64,000 nt of DNA. Origin: Kribbella italica (GTDB lineage Bacteria > Actinomycetota > Actinomycetes > Propionibacteriales > Kribbellaceae). The notes below the pieces were generated by a model that did not search any database, was not told the DNA's origin, and saw only the letters and a list, made by a program, of their open reading frames with translations. The position numbers and the translations under genes are program-made. The DNA is taken from positions 7,192,001 through 7,256,000 of the forward strand of contig NZ_JACHMY010000001.1 in NCBI RefSeq assembly GCF_014205135.1, read 5' to 3'. This document shows positions 48,082 to 55,946 of the stretch, piece by piece (position 1 is the stretch's first letter; each line of letters opens with the position of its first letter).

Positions 48082-49544
48082 GCGACGTGCCGGACCGGCT
48101 CGTAGCCATGCAGATCGGAGCGGTTTCGTTCGTCGACGAAGGCGTCGACCAGACACTGGACATCCTGGCCGACCGGGGCGCGGTCAACGCGCTCTTCCTG
48201 GCCACGCCGACCTGGACCCGGGGCACCGGGGGCCGGCAGATTCCCGGGCACCCGATCCCGGACCACGGTGGCCAGGAGTACGACCTGGGGTGGGTCGGCG
48301 GCAACTACGCGACCACGCACCCGCAGTACTACGGCAACACCGTGCTCGGTTCGGCCGGGCAGGCTCCCGAGCATCCTGACCTCGACCTGCTCGGCGAGGT
48401 GATCCCGAAGGCCCGCGAGCGCGGCATGAAGTCCTTCGCCTGGATGGAGGAGAGCGGCGGCGCCAAGCAGTTGCGCACGTACCCGAACTTCGTGAAGGTG
48501 CTCGAGGTCGACGCGTGGGGACGGCCCGGCCGCCGGCCGTGCTTCAACAACCCGGACTACCGCAACTGGCACCTGAGCTTCGTCGAGGACTACCTGCAGA
48601 GCTACGAGCTCGACGGCCTCGCGTGGTGCTCGGAGCGGCCCGGTCCGCTGAACATGCTGATGCAGGGCACGGTCGACGTGGCCGAGGTCGGCTGCTTCTG
48701 CCCGCACTGCCGCCAGTTCGGGCGTGAGCGCGGGATCGACGTGGACCGGGCGATGCGCGGCTACCGCGAGCTGGTCGAGTGGAACCAGCGGGTCGGCGCC
48801 GGTGAGCGGCCGGCCGACGGCGCGTTCGTCACGTTCTGGCGGATCCTGCTGAACTTCCCGGAAGTGCTGGCCTGGCAGACGTTGTGGACCGAGAGCCAGC
48901 GCCAGCTGTACCGCGACATCTACGGGGTCGCGAAGGCGTTGTCGCCCGCCGTCCAGGTGGGGTGGCACGTCTACCACAACATCTCGTTCAGCCCGTTCTA
49001 CCGGGCGGACCAGGACTACGCCGAGATGGCGAAGTTCTCCGACTTCATCAAGGTGGTGATCTACAACAACTGCGCCGGGCCGCGGTTCTTCACCTGGGTG
49101 AAGAGCATCTGCGGCGCGCTGTTCGCCGACGCGGATCCCGAGGACGTCTACCCGTTGATGATGAAGCTGCTGCAGCTCGACGAGGGCTCGTACGACAAGC
49201 TGCCGCAGGCCGGCTTCACCGCGGACTACGTACGGCGCGAGACCGAGCGGGCCGTCGCCGGCGTCGGCGGGCAGAGCCTGATCTACCCGGGCATCGACAT
49301 CGACATCCCGGTCGGGGTGGCCAAGCAGCGCGGGCTGGAGTCGCCGCGCGATCTCGGCACCAAGATCAACTGGGACGACAACGAGGGCGACCTGACCCAG
49401 TGCACGCGCGACAGCGTGCGGGACGCCGTACTGGCTGCCTTCGCGGGGGGTGCCGAAGGTGTCGTGCTGAGCCGGAAGTACTCCGAGATGGTGCTGGACA
49501 ACCTGTCCGGCTCCGGTGACGCGCTGAAGAGCCTGGCCGGATGA
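48078..49544 (+). CDS. putative TIM-barrel glycoside-hydrolase-like protein
   Basis: A protein of 488 residues from GTG 48078. The opening resembles a barrel (AMQIGAVSFVDEGVDQTLDILADRGAVNALFLATPTW). Conserved features include FVEDYLQSYELDGLAWCSERPGP and a Cys motif GCFCPHC (C206, C208, C211). The next gene has the equivalent ICYCANC in the same position of a similar barrel, so the pair is probably homologous. No signal peptide is seen, so action is cytoplasmic on imported sugars. The exact family and bond are unknown; its role is inferred from the operon. GTG 48087 is an alternative start. Confidence 0.65.
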   Translation: MSDVPDRLVAMQIGAVSFVDEGVDQTLDILADRGAVNALFLATPTWTRGTGGRQIPGHPIPDHGGQEYDLGWVGGNYATTHPQYYGNTVLGSAGQAPEHPDLDLLGEVIPKARERGMKSFAWMEESGGAKQLRTYPNFVKVLEVDAWGRPGRRPCFNNPDYRNWHLSFVEDYLQSYELDGLAWCSERPGPLNMLMQGTVDVAEVGCFCPHCRQFGRERGIDVDRAMRGYRELVEWNQRVGAGERPADGAFVTFWRILLNFPEVLAWQTLWTESQRQLYRDIYGVAKALSPAVQVGWHVYHNISFSPFYRADQDYAEMAKFSDFIKVVIYNNCAGPRFFTWVKSICGALFADADPEDVYPLMMKLLQLDEGSYDKLPQAGFTADYVRRETERAVAGVGGQSLIYPGIDIDIPVGVAKQRGLESPRDLGTKINWDDNEGDLTQCTRDSVRDAVLAAFAGGAEGVVLSRKYSEMVLDNLSGSGDALKSLAG

Positions 49545-51598
49545 CCGGCGCACCCTGGTACCGGCGCACGCTGCGCTGGGCCCAGACGAACCTGACCGAG
49601 AAGGACCCGGCCCGGTACGACGCGGACTGGTGGCGCGGCCAGTGGCGCCGGACCAGGGTGCAGGGTGTCATCGTCAACGCGGGCGGCATCGTCGCGTACT
49701 ACCCGAGCAGGTTCCCGCTGCATCACCGGGCGGAGTTCCTCGGCGAGCGCGACCTGTACGGCGAGATCGCGGCTGCTGCACGGGAAGAGGGCTTGACCGT
49801 GCTGGCCCGGATGGACTCCAACCGGGCGCACCAGCCGCTGTACGACGCGCATCCGGACTGGTTCGCTGTGGATGCGTCGGGTGAGCCTTATCGGGCGGGC
49901 GAGCTGTACGTCGCGTGCGTGACCGGGCCGTACTACCGGGACTTCCTGACCGGCGTGCTCGAGGAGATCATCGAGCGGACGGCGCCGGACGGGATCACGG
50001 ACAACAGTTGGAGCGGGCTCGATCGGGAGCACATCTGCTACTGCGCCAACTGCTCTGGTTCGTTCAAGGAGCTGGTGGGGCTGGACCTCCCGAGAGCTGT
50101 GGACTGGGAGGACACGGCGTACCGGCGGTGGATCCGGTGGAGCTACGACCGGCGGCTGGCGGTGTGGGATCTCAACAACGAGGTGACGCAGCGGTTCGGC
50201 GGGCCGGATTGTCTGTGGATCGGGATGAACGGGGGTGAGGTCGTTGCTCAGAGCAAGCGGTTGCGGGACGACGTGGCGATCTGCTCGCGGGCGCCGATCT
50301 TCTTCCTCGACTCGCAGTGGCGGCACGACGAGTCGGGGTTCCAGGCCAATGCCGATACCGGGAAGCGGCTGCACGGGTTGCTCGGGTGGGACACGTTGAT
50401 TCCGGAGAGCACGGCGATGTACGACGCGGGGACGCCGACGTTCCGGCTCGGGAGCAAGCCGGCGCCGGAGGCCCGGATGTGGGCGGTGGAAGGGTTTGCG
50501 GGTGGGATCCAGCCGTGGTGGCACCACATCGGGTCGGTGCATGAGGACCGGCGGCAGTACGACACGGCGGAGTCGTTGTTCGGTTGGCATGCCTCGAATG
50601 AGCAGTACTTGGTGGGTCGGGAACCGGTGGCGACCGTGGGGTTGTTGTGGAGTCAGCGCAGTGTGGACTTCCACGGCAAGGACGATCCGGAGACGGTGAG
50701 TCAGTTGCCGTACCGCGGGTGGGTGGATGCTTTGGTACGGGCCCGCATCCCCTACTTGCCTACCTCTGAAATCAGAAGTTCTTTTGAGGTGCTGATCGTC
50801 CCCAATCTGGGGGTGCTGACGGATCAGCAGTGTGCTGAGTTGGTGAGGTTCGTTGAGGGTGGCGGCCGGCTGATCGTGACCGGGGAGTCGAGTCTCTACG
50901 ACGAGTGGGGAGACCGGCGCGACGACTTCGCGCTCGGTGAGCTGCTCGGCGTACGGCACAGCGGGGAGCGGCGGGTCGGTGGGTCGTCGGGGAGCTGGGA
51001 GACCTACGACAGCCACAGCTACCTGCGGATCGAGGATCGTTCGGTGGCCGACGGGTTCGACGGGACCGACTTGCTCCCGTTCGGTGGCTCTTTGGAGGTC
51101 GTGCGGGGCGAGGGCGCGTTGACGCTGGTGCCGCCGTTCCCGATCTACCCGCCGGAGAAGTCGTGGATGGCGGAGCCGACGACCGACGTACCGGCGCTGG
51201 TGCTGGGCGAGCGGACGGCGTACCTGGCGGCTGATCTGGATCGGCTCTATGCCCGCTACCACCACCCGGACCACGGGCGGTTGCTGGCGAATCTGGTCCG
51301 GCGGTTCGCCGGGGAGCTTCCGTTGACGGTGGAGGGCGCGGGCGTGCTGGACTGCCAGGTCTACCGGCAGGGCGAGCGGACCGTCGTGCACCTGGTCAAC
51401 CTCGACCAGGGCGGCGCGTGGCGGGGACGGTTGGAGGAGTTCACGCCGAGCGGGCCGTTCACCGTGTCGGTCCGGGCGAGCGGGAGCCGGGCGTCGTTCC
51501 TGGTCGGTGGTGGGGAGGTCGCGGTGACCGAGGAGGGCGGCTGGATTACGGTCGAGGTGGAACGCATCACGGATCACGAAGTCTTGGTCGTCGAGTAG
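49541..51598 (+). CDS. putative glycoside hydrolase with barrel and beta-galactosidase-trimerisation-like domain
   Basis: A protein of 685 residues. Residues 1-350 are an alpha-amylase-like (hypothetical glycosyl hydrolase 6 type) barrel: VQGVIVNAGGIVAYYPS, the acidic LARMDSNRAHQPLYDAHPDWF, GITDNSWSGLDREHICYCANC (C166, C168, C171). About 370-580 resembles a GATase-like trimerisation domain (VATVGLLWSQRSVDFH, LIVPNLGVLTDQQCAELVRFVEGGGRLIVTG), followed by a beta-sandwich C-terminal domain. No signal peptide is present, so the substrate is imported by the transporter. Catalytic residues cannot be assigned with confidence. GTG 49541 follows with a GATGA-type overlap (4 nt) from the previous gene. 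Confidence 0.75.
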   Translation: MTGAPWYRRTLRWAQTNLTEKDPARYDADWWRGQWRRTRVQGVIVNAGGIVAYYPSRFPLHHRAEFLGERDLYGEIAAAAREEGLTVLARMDSNRAHQPLYDAHPDWFAVDASGEPYRAGELYVACVTGPYYRDFLTGVLEEIIERTAPDGITDNSWSGLDREHICYCANCSGSFKELVGLDLPRAVDWEDTAYRRWIRWSYDRRLAVWDLNNEVTQRFGGPDCLWIGMNGGEVVAQSKRLRDDVAICSRAPIFFLDSQWRHDESGFQANADTGKRLHGLLGWDTLIPESTAMYDAGTPTFRLGSKPAPEARMWAVEGFAGGIQPWWHHIGSVHEDRRQYDTAESLFGWHASNEQYLVGREPVATVGLLWSQRSVDFHGKDDPETVSQLPYRGWVDALVRARIPYLPTSEIRSSFEVLIVPNLGVLTDQQCAELVRFVEGGGRLIVTGESSLYDEWGDRRDDFALGELLGVRHSGERRVGGSSGSWETYDSHSYLRIEDRSVADGFDGTDLLPFGGSLEVVRGEGALTLVPPFPIYPPEKSWMAEPTTDVPALVLGERTAYLAADLDRLYARYHHPDHGRLLANLVRRFAGELPLTVEGAGVLDCQVYRQGERTVVHLVNLDQGGAWRGRLEEFTPSGPFTVSVRASGSRASFLVGGGEVAVTEEGGWITVEVERITDHEVLVVE

Positions 51599-51608
51599 AG
51601 GAGTGCTG

Positions 51609-53180
51609 GTGGCAGTCGAGGTCACGGGACCGATGCACGAGCGGTACGACGAGATCCTGAGCGAGCGGGCGCTCGCGCTGATCGAGCAGCTGCACCGCGC
51701 GCTGAACCCGCGGCGGCTGGAGCTGCTGGAGCGGCGCCGGACGCGGGTCGAGGAGATCGCGGCCGGTGGGTCGCTCGGCTTCCTGGCCGAGACTGCCGCC
51801 GTACGGGACGATCCGGACTGGCGGGTGGCCGAGCCGGCGCCGGGCCTGGTCGACCGGCGGGTGGAGATCACCGGGCCGACCGACCAGAAGATGACGATCA
51901 ACGCGCTGAACTCCGGCGCGAAGGTCTGGCTGGCCGACCACGAGGACGCGAACACCCCGCTGTGGGAGAACGTGATCGGCGGGCAGCTCAACCTGCTCGA
52001 CGCGATCACCCGCACCATCGACTTCACCAGCGACGCCGGCAAGTCGTACGCGCTGAAGCCGGACGACGAGCTCGCGACGATCGTGGTCCGGCCGCGCGGC
52101 TGGCACCTGCCGGAGAAGCACCTGCTGGTCGACGGCGAGCGGACGTCGGGCGCGCTGGTCGACTTCGCGCTCTACCTGACCGCGTGCGGGCAGCTCCAGC
52201 TCGACCGCGGCCAGGGGCCGTACTTCTACCTGCCGAAGCTGGAGTCGCACCTCGAGGCGCGGCTGTGGAACGACGCGTTCGTGCTGGCACAGGAGTTCCT
52301 CGGCATCCCGCGCGGCACGATCCGGGCCACGGTGCTGATCGAGACGTACCCGGCGGCGTTCGAGATGGAGGAGATTCTGTACGAGCTGCGCGAGCACTCG
52401 GCCGGGCTGAACGCGGGCCGCTGGGACTTCATGTTCAGCGTGATCAAGACCTACCGGACCCGTGGCGCCGACTTCCAGCTGCCGGACCGCAACAGCGTGA
52501 CGATGACGGTGCCGTTCATGCGGGCGTACACCGAGCTCCTGGTCCGGACGTGCCACCAGCGTGGAGCGCACGCGATCGGTGGGATGGCGGCGTTCATCCC
52601 GAGCAAGGACCCGGCGGTCAACGAGCAGGCGTTCGCCAAGGTCGAGGCCGACAAGACGCGCGAGGCCGGCGACGGCTTCGACGGCTCGTGGGTCGCGCAC
52701 CCCGGCATGGTCGACACCTGCCGCGCGGTCTTCGACCAGGTCCTCGGCGCGGCGCCGAACCAGCTCGGCAAGCTTCGCTCCGACGTCACCGTGACCGCGG
52801 ACCAGTTGCTCGACGTCGCCGCGACTCCCGGCGAGGTCACCGAGGCGGGCCTGCGCAACAACATCAGCGTCGCCGTCCAGTACCTGGCGGCCTGGCTGAA
52901 GGGCACCGGCGCGGTCGGCATCTTCAACCTGATGGAGGACGCCGCCACGGCCGAGATCTCGCGCTCGCAGATCTGGCAGTGGCGGCAGAATGCCGTCGTG
53001 CTCGACACCGGCGCGACGGTCACGGCCGACCTGGTGACGCGGTTCGCCGACGAGGAGATCGCCAAGCTGGGCGACGACCCCACGGCGTACGCCGACGCCC
53101 GCGAAACCTTCCTCGAGGTCGCGATCGCCGACGACTACGCCGACTTCCTCACCCTGCCCGCCTACGAGCGGATGCCGTAG
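51609..53180 (+). CDS. aceB: malate synthase A
   Basis: A protein of about 523 residues. It condenses glyoxylate with acetyl-CoA to malate. The TIM-barrel signature is REHSAGLNAGRWDFMFSVIKTYR; other conserved parts are TINALNSGAKVWLADHEDANTPLWENV, WHLPEKHLLVDG, LIETYPAAFEMEEIL and HAIGGMAAFIPSKDP. I chose GTG 51609 with GAGGAG 5 nt upstream; GTG 51603 is also in frame but overlaps this site. It starts 10 nt after the previous hydrolase gene, so it is probably cotranscribed with the sugar operon. No isocitrate lyase is near. A strong hairpin follows. Confidence 0.93.
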   Translation: MAVEVTGPMHERYDEILSERALALIEQLHRALNPRRLELLERRRTRVEEIAAGGSLGFLAETAAVRDDPDWRVAEPAPGLVDRRVEITGPTDQKMTINALNSGAKVWLADHEDANTPLWENVIGGQLNLLDAITRTIDFTSDAGKSYALKPDDELATIVVRPRGWHLPEKHLLVDGERTSGALVDFALYLTACGQLQLDRGQGPYFYLPKLESHLEARLWNDAFVLAQEFLGIPRGTIRATVLIETYPAAFEMEEILYELREHSAGLNAGRWDFMFSVIKTYRTRGADFQLPDRNSVTMTVPFMRAYTELLVRTCHQRGAHAIGGMAAFIPSKDPAVNEQAFAKVEADKTREAGDGFDGSWVAHPGMVDTCRAVFDQVLGAAPNQLGKLRSDVTVTADQLLDVAATPGEVTEAGLRNNISVAVQYLAAWLKGTGAVGIFNLMEDAATAEISRSQIWQWRQNAVVLDTGATVTADLVTRFADEEIAKLGDDPTAYADARETFLEVAIADDYADFLTLPAYERMP

Positions 53181-53191
53181 GCGGGCGTCCT

Positions 53192-53223
53192 GCCCTGGGT
53201 CCGCCCATCCGCGGACCCAGGGC
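53192..53223. terminator. bidirectional hairpin terminator between aceB and the protease
   Basis: A perfect 13-bp stem (GCCCTGGGTCCGC with its complement) and a 6-nt loop lie between the convergent stops, 11 nt after aceB and 1 nt before the protease stop. No T run, but the strength and position fit a terminator for both genes. Confidence 0.75.
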
Positions 53224-53224
53224 T

Positions 53225-54028
53225 CTACTGAGTGAACTGGGCCTTGAGCGCCTTCGCGGCCGGGGCGATCTCGGCGTAGACGCCGGGGTAGCCCTTCTCG
53301 GCGCAGCCCTTGCCCCAGGAGACAGTGCCGAGCAGGCGGCCGTTGAGGACCAGCGGGCCGCCGGAGTCGCCCTGGCAGGCGTCGCGGCCGCCGTTCAGGT
53401 AGCCGGCACAGATGTTGTTCGCGGCGGCGTAGCCGTTGCCGACGTACTCGGGGTTGCCGAGGCAGGTGGCGTCGCCGAGGTCGGGCACGGCGAGCTTGTG
53501 GAAGGTGTCGGAGGGGCCGGTGTTCTGGGTGTCGCCCCAGCCGAAGACGGTCGGGACGGCGCCCTTGCGGTCGGCCTTCGGATTGGTCTCCAGGGCGATC
53601 AGCGGGACGCCGGTGATCGGCGTGCTGAGCGTCAGGACGGCGAAGTCGTTGCGGTTGAGCTTGGTGTCGTACCCGGGGTGGATCCACACGTTGCTGATCC
53701 CGGAGGTGCGGCCGCCGCGCGTGTCGAGCAGCTCGGCGCGGCCCTGGACGGCGGTGTAGGTCCCGATCGGCTTGGTCATGCAGTGGGCCGCGGTCAGCAC
53801 CTTGTTCGGCCGGACCAGCGCGCCGCCGCACCAGCGGCCGCTGCTGTCGGAGGACCGCGTGCTGGTCAGCGCGATCGCCCACGGCGCCTCCGACAGCGCC
53901 GCGAGCGTGCCGCCGACGATCAGACTTCGGTCCGTCCGGTCCTGCCCGGGCTGGTGGGTCGCAGCGGTCGCGACCCCCGAGATGGTGAGGACCAGTACGC
54001 CGGCAATCGCCGCGGCTCGCTTCAACAT
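53225..54028 (-). CDS. secreted trypsin-like serine protease (S1)
   Basis: A protein of 267 residues. A signal peptide (LKRAAAIAGVLVLTISGVATA) is followed by a short pro-segment and IVGGTLAALSEAPWAIAL, the activation site. The catalytic triad is visible: His in VLTAAHCM, Asp in NRNDFAVL, Ser in DACQGDSGGPL. Six cysteines can form three disulfides. It should cleave after basic residues (trypsin-type Asp in DACQGDS, six residues before the Ser nucleophile). It is a single gene. Confidence 0.92.
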   Translation of the reverse strand: MLKRAAAIAGVLVLTISGVATAATHQPGQDRTDRSLIVGGTLAALSEAPWAIALTSTRSSDSSGRWCGGALVRPNKVLTAAHCMTKPIGTYTAVQGRAELLDTRGGRTSGISNVWIHPGYDTKLNRNDFAVLTLSTPITGVPLIALETNPKADRKGAVPTVFGWGDTQNTGPSDTFHKLAVPDLGDATCLGNPEYVGNGYAAANNICAGYLNGGRDACQGDSGGPLVLNGRLLGTVSWGKGCAEKGYPGVYAEIAPAAKALKAQFTQ

Positions 54029-54213
54029 GAGGACGAACGTACTCTGTGTGCACGCCCGATTGCGTTAGGCGACCGGGGCGGTCGGTGACTTGTCCTTCCC
54101 GGACGGCCTCCGGACCCTCACTCGCCGGGCGCAGCCAAGTCTTCCGTCGTACGGCACACTGGCGGGGAGGCCGACAGCTGGGGGGTTCGGCGCCGCGTGG
54201 GAGGAGGCCGGTG

Positions 54214-54930
54214 ATGGAGGCAGTGCCGCTGCAGGCGGATCCTGCGCCGTTGCAGCAGGTCGCGGACGCGATGGCGGACGTCGCCGAGTCGATGCAGGCT
54301 CCGATGGACCTGGGCAGGACGCTCCACCTGATCACCCAGAGCGCGGCCGACGCCGTGCCCGGGATCGTCGAGGTGAGCATCTCGCTGACCCACAAGGACG
54401 GCCGGATCGAGACGATCGCGCCGACCGGTCCGCTGGCGACCCGCGCGGACGAGCTGCAGTACGAGCTGCGCGAAGGCCCCTGTGTGGACGCCGCGCTGGG
54501 CGAGCCGGCGGTGATGGTCGGCGACCTGGCCACCGACTCCCGCTGGCCGGCCTTCGGGCCGAAAGCGGCAGCACTCGGCCTCGGCGCGCATCTCGCGTTC
54601 CAGTTCCGCGCCGACCCGCACGCGCGCGGCGCGCTCAACCTGTACTCCACCGCGCCGTACGGCATCGACCAGGACTCCCTGCACCTCGGCAGCCTGTTCG
54701 CCGGCCAGGTCGCGCTGGCGATGGGGTGGGCCAAGCAGGACGCGACGATGTCCGAGGCCCTGGAGACCCGCAACGTCATCGGCCAGGCCGTCGGCATCGT
54801 GATGGAGCGCTACTCCCTGGACGCCGATCGGTCGTTCGCTTTCCTGGTCCGGCTCTCCCAGTCCGGCAACCTGAAACTCCGCCAGGTCGCGGTGTCCCTG
54901 GTCGAGTCGGTCAACCACAAAGCGAAGTAG
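54214..54930 (+). CDS. GAF and ANTAR domain regulator
   Basis: A protein of 238 residues from ATG 54214 (GTG 54211 also possible), with GGGAGGAGG upstream. The GAF domain spans about 30-165 (LHLITQSAADAVPGIVEVSISL, ELREGPCVDAALGEPAVMVGDLATDSRWPAFGPKA). The ANTAR RNA-binding domain (TRNVIGQAVGIVMERYSLDADRSFAFLVRLSQ) occupies the C-terminus. ANTAR proteins act as antiterminators on two-hairpin RNA targets; no such target is visible here. The ligand is unknown. Confidence 0.9.
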   Translation: MEAVPLQADPAPLQQVADAMADVAESMQAPMDLGRTLHLITQSAADAVPGIVEVSISLTHKDGRIETIAPTGPLATRADELQYELREGPCVDAALGEPAVMVGDLATDSRWPAFGPKAAALGLGAHLAFQFRADPHARGALNLYSTAPYGIDQDSLHLGSLFAGQVALAMGWAKQDATMSEALETRNVIGQAVGIVMERYSLDADRSFAFLVRLSQSGNLKLRQVAVSLVESVNHKAK

Positions 54931-54977
54931 ACCGGTCCGCCGGGTGTGGCGGGCGTGCACTGCGGGCACGGGGACGT

Positions 54978-55946
54978 ATGACTGTCTACGGCTTTCACGC
55001 CTCGCACGAACAGGTCCCGCCCGCCGACCTGCTGCAAGCGGTGGTGCGGGCAGAGCAAGCCGGCTTCACCGCGGCGATGTGCTCGGACCACTTCAGTCCT
55101 TGGAGTCTCCGGCAGAACGAGTCCGGGTTCGCCTGGTCCTGGCTGGGCGCCGCGTTGCAGGCGACCGACCTGACCTTCGGCGTGGTCAACGCGCCCGGCC
55201 AGCGGTACCACCCGGCGATCATCGCCCAGGCGATCGGCACCCTCGCTTCCATGTATCCCGACCGGTTCTGGGCCGCGCTGGGCACCGGCGAGGCCAGCAA
55301 CGAGCACATCACCGGTGAGCGCTGGCCTCGCAAGGAGGAGCGGACCGAGCGGCTCGAGCAGGCGGTCGACGTGATCCGTCGGCTGCTGCGGGGCGACGAG
55401 GTGAGCCGGGACGGCCTGGTCACCGTCGACCGGGCCCGGCTCTGGACCCTCCCGACCGAAGTCCCCGCACTGCTCGGTGCAGCAGTTTCAGAACGTACGG
55501 CGAAGTGGTGCGCCGGCTGGGCCGACGGCCTCATCACCGTCAACGCAGAACACGACACCCTGCGCCGCCTGATCGCGGCGTACAAGGACGCCGGTGGACG
55601 CGGGAAGGTCTGCCTGCAGGTGCATCTGAGCTACGCGGCCACCGACGAGGAGGCACTGGCGATCGCCCACGACCAGTGGCGGTCCAACGTGTTCCCGCCG
55701 CCGTTCTGCTGGGACACCGACACCGCCGAGTCGTTCGACCTGGCCGCCGAGCACGTACCGCCGGAGGCGATGCACAAGACCGTGCACGTCTCGTCCGACC
55801 CGGGCCGCCACGCGGAGTGGCTCAACCAGTACGCCGAACTGGGCTTCGACGCGATCTACCTGCACCACGTCGGCCAGGAGCAGTCGGAGTTCGTCGACAC
55901 GTTCGGCGCGAAGGTGCTGCCGCAGCTGGAGGTGACCCGCCCGTGA
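54978..55946 (+). CDS. LLM class FMN-dependent oxidoreductase (TIGR03885-like)
   Basis: A protein of 322 residues from ATG 54978. The luciferase-like barrel is recognised by YGFHASHEQVPPADLLQAVVRAEQAGFTAAMCSDHFSPWS, ATDLTFGVVNAPGQRYHPAIIAQAIGTLASMYPDRFWAALGTGEASNEHITGE. These match the probable non-F420 flavin group TIGR03885. Its stop overlaps the GH13 start by 4 nt (GTGA), so the two are translationally coupled. The reaction is unknown. Confidence 0.85.
   Translation: MTVYGFHASHEQVPPADLLQAVVRAEQAGFTAAMCSDHFSPWSLRQNESGFAWSWLGAALQATDLTFGVVNAPGQRYHPAIIAQAIGTLASMYPDRFWAALGTGEASNEHITGERWPRKEERTERLEQAVDVIRRLLRGDEVSRDGLVTVDRARLWTLPTEVPALLGAAVSERTAKWCAGWADGLITVNAEHDTLRRLIAAYKDAGGRGKVCLQVHLSYAATDEEALAIAHDQWRSNVFPPPFCWDTDTAESFDLAAEHVPPEAMHKTVHVSSDPGRHAEWLNQYAELGFDAIYLHHVGQEQSEFVDTFGAKVLPQLEVTRP

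Noticed and set aside
49283..52042. Minus-strand 919-codon frame over the hydrolase genes
   Set aside because: Arg/Pro/His-rich antisense shadow of two well-supported genes with clear homology on the plus strand.
51567..54797. Minus-strand 1076-codon frame over aceB and the protease
   Set aside because: Composition typical of antisense high-GC reading; contradicts aceB and the S1 protease, whose active-site motifs are intact in their own frames.
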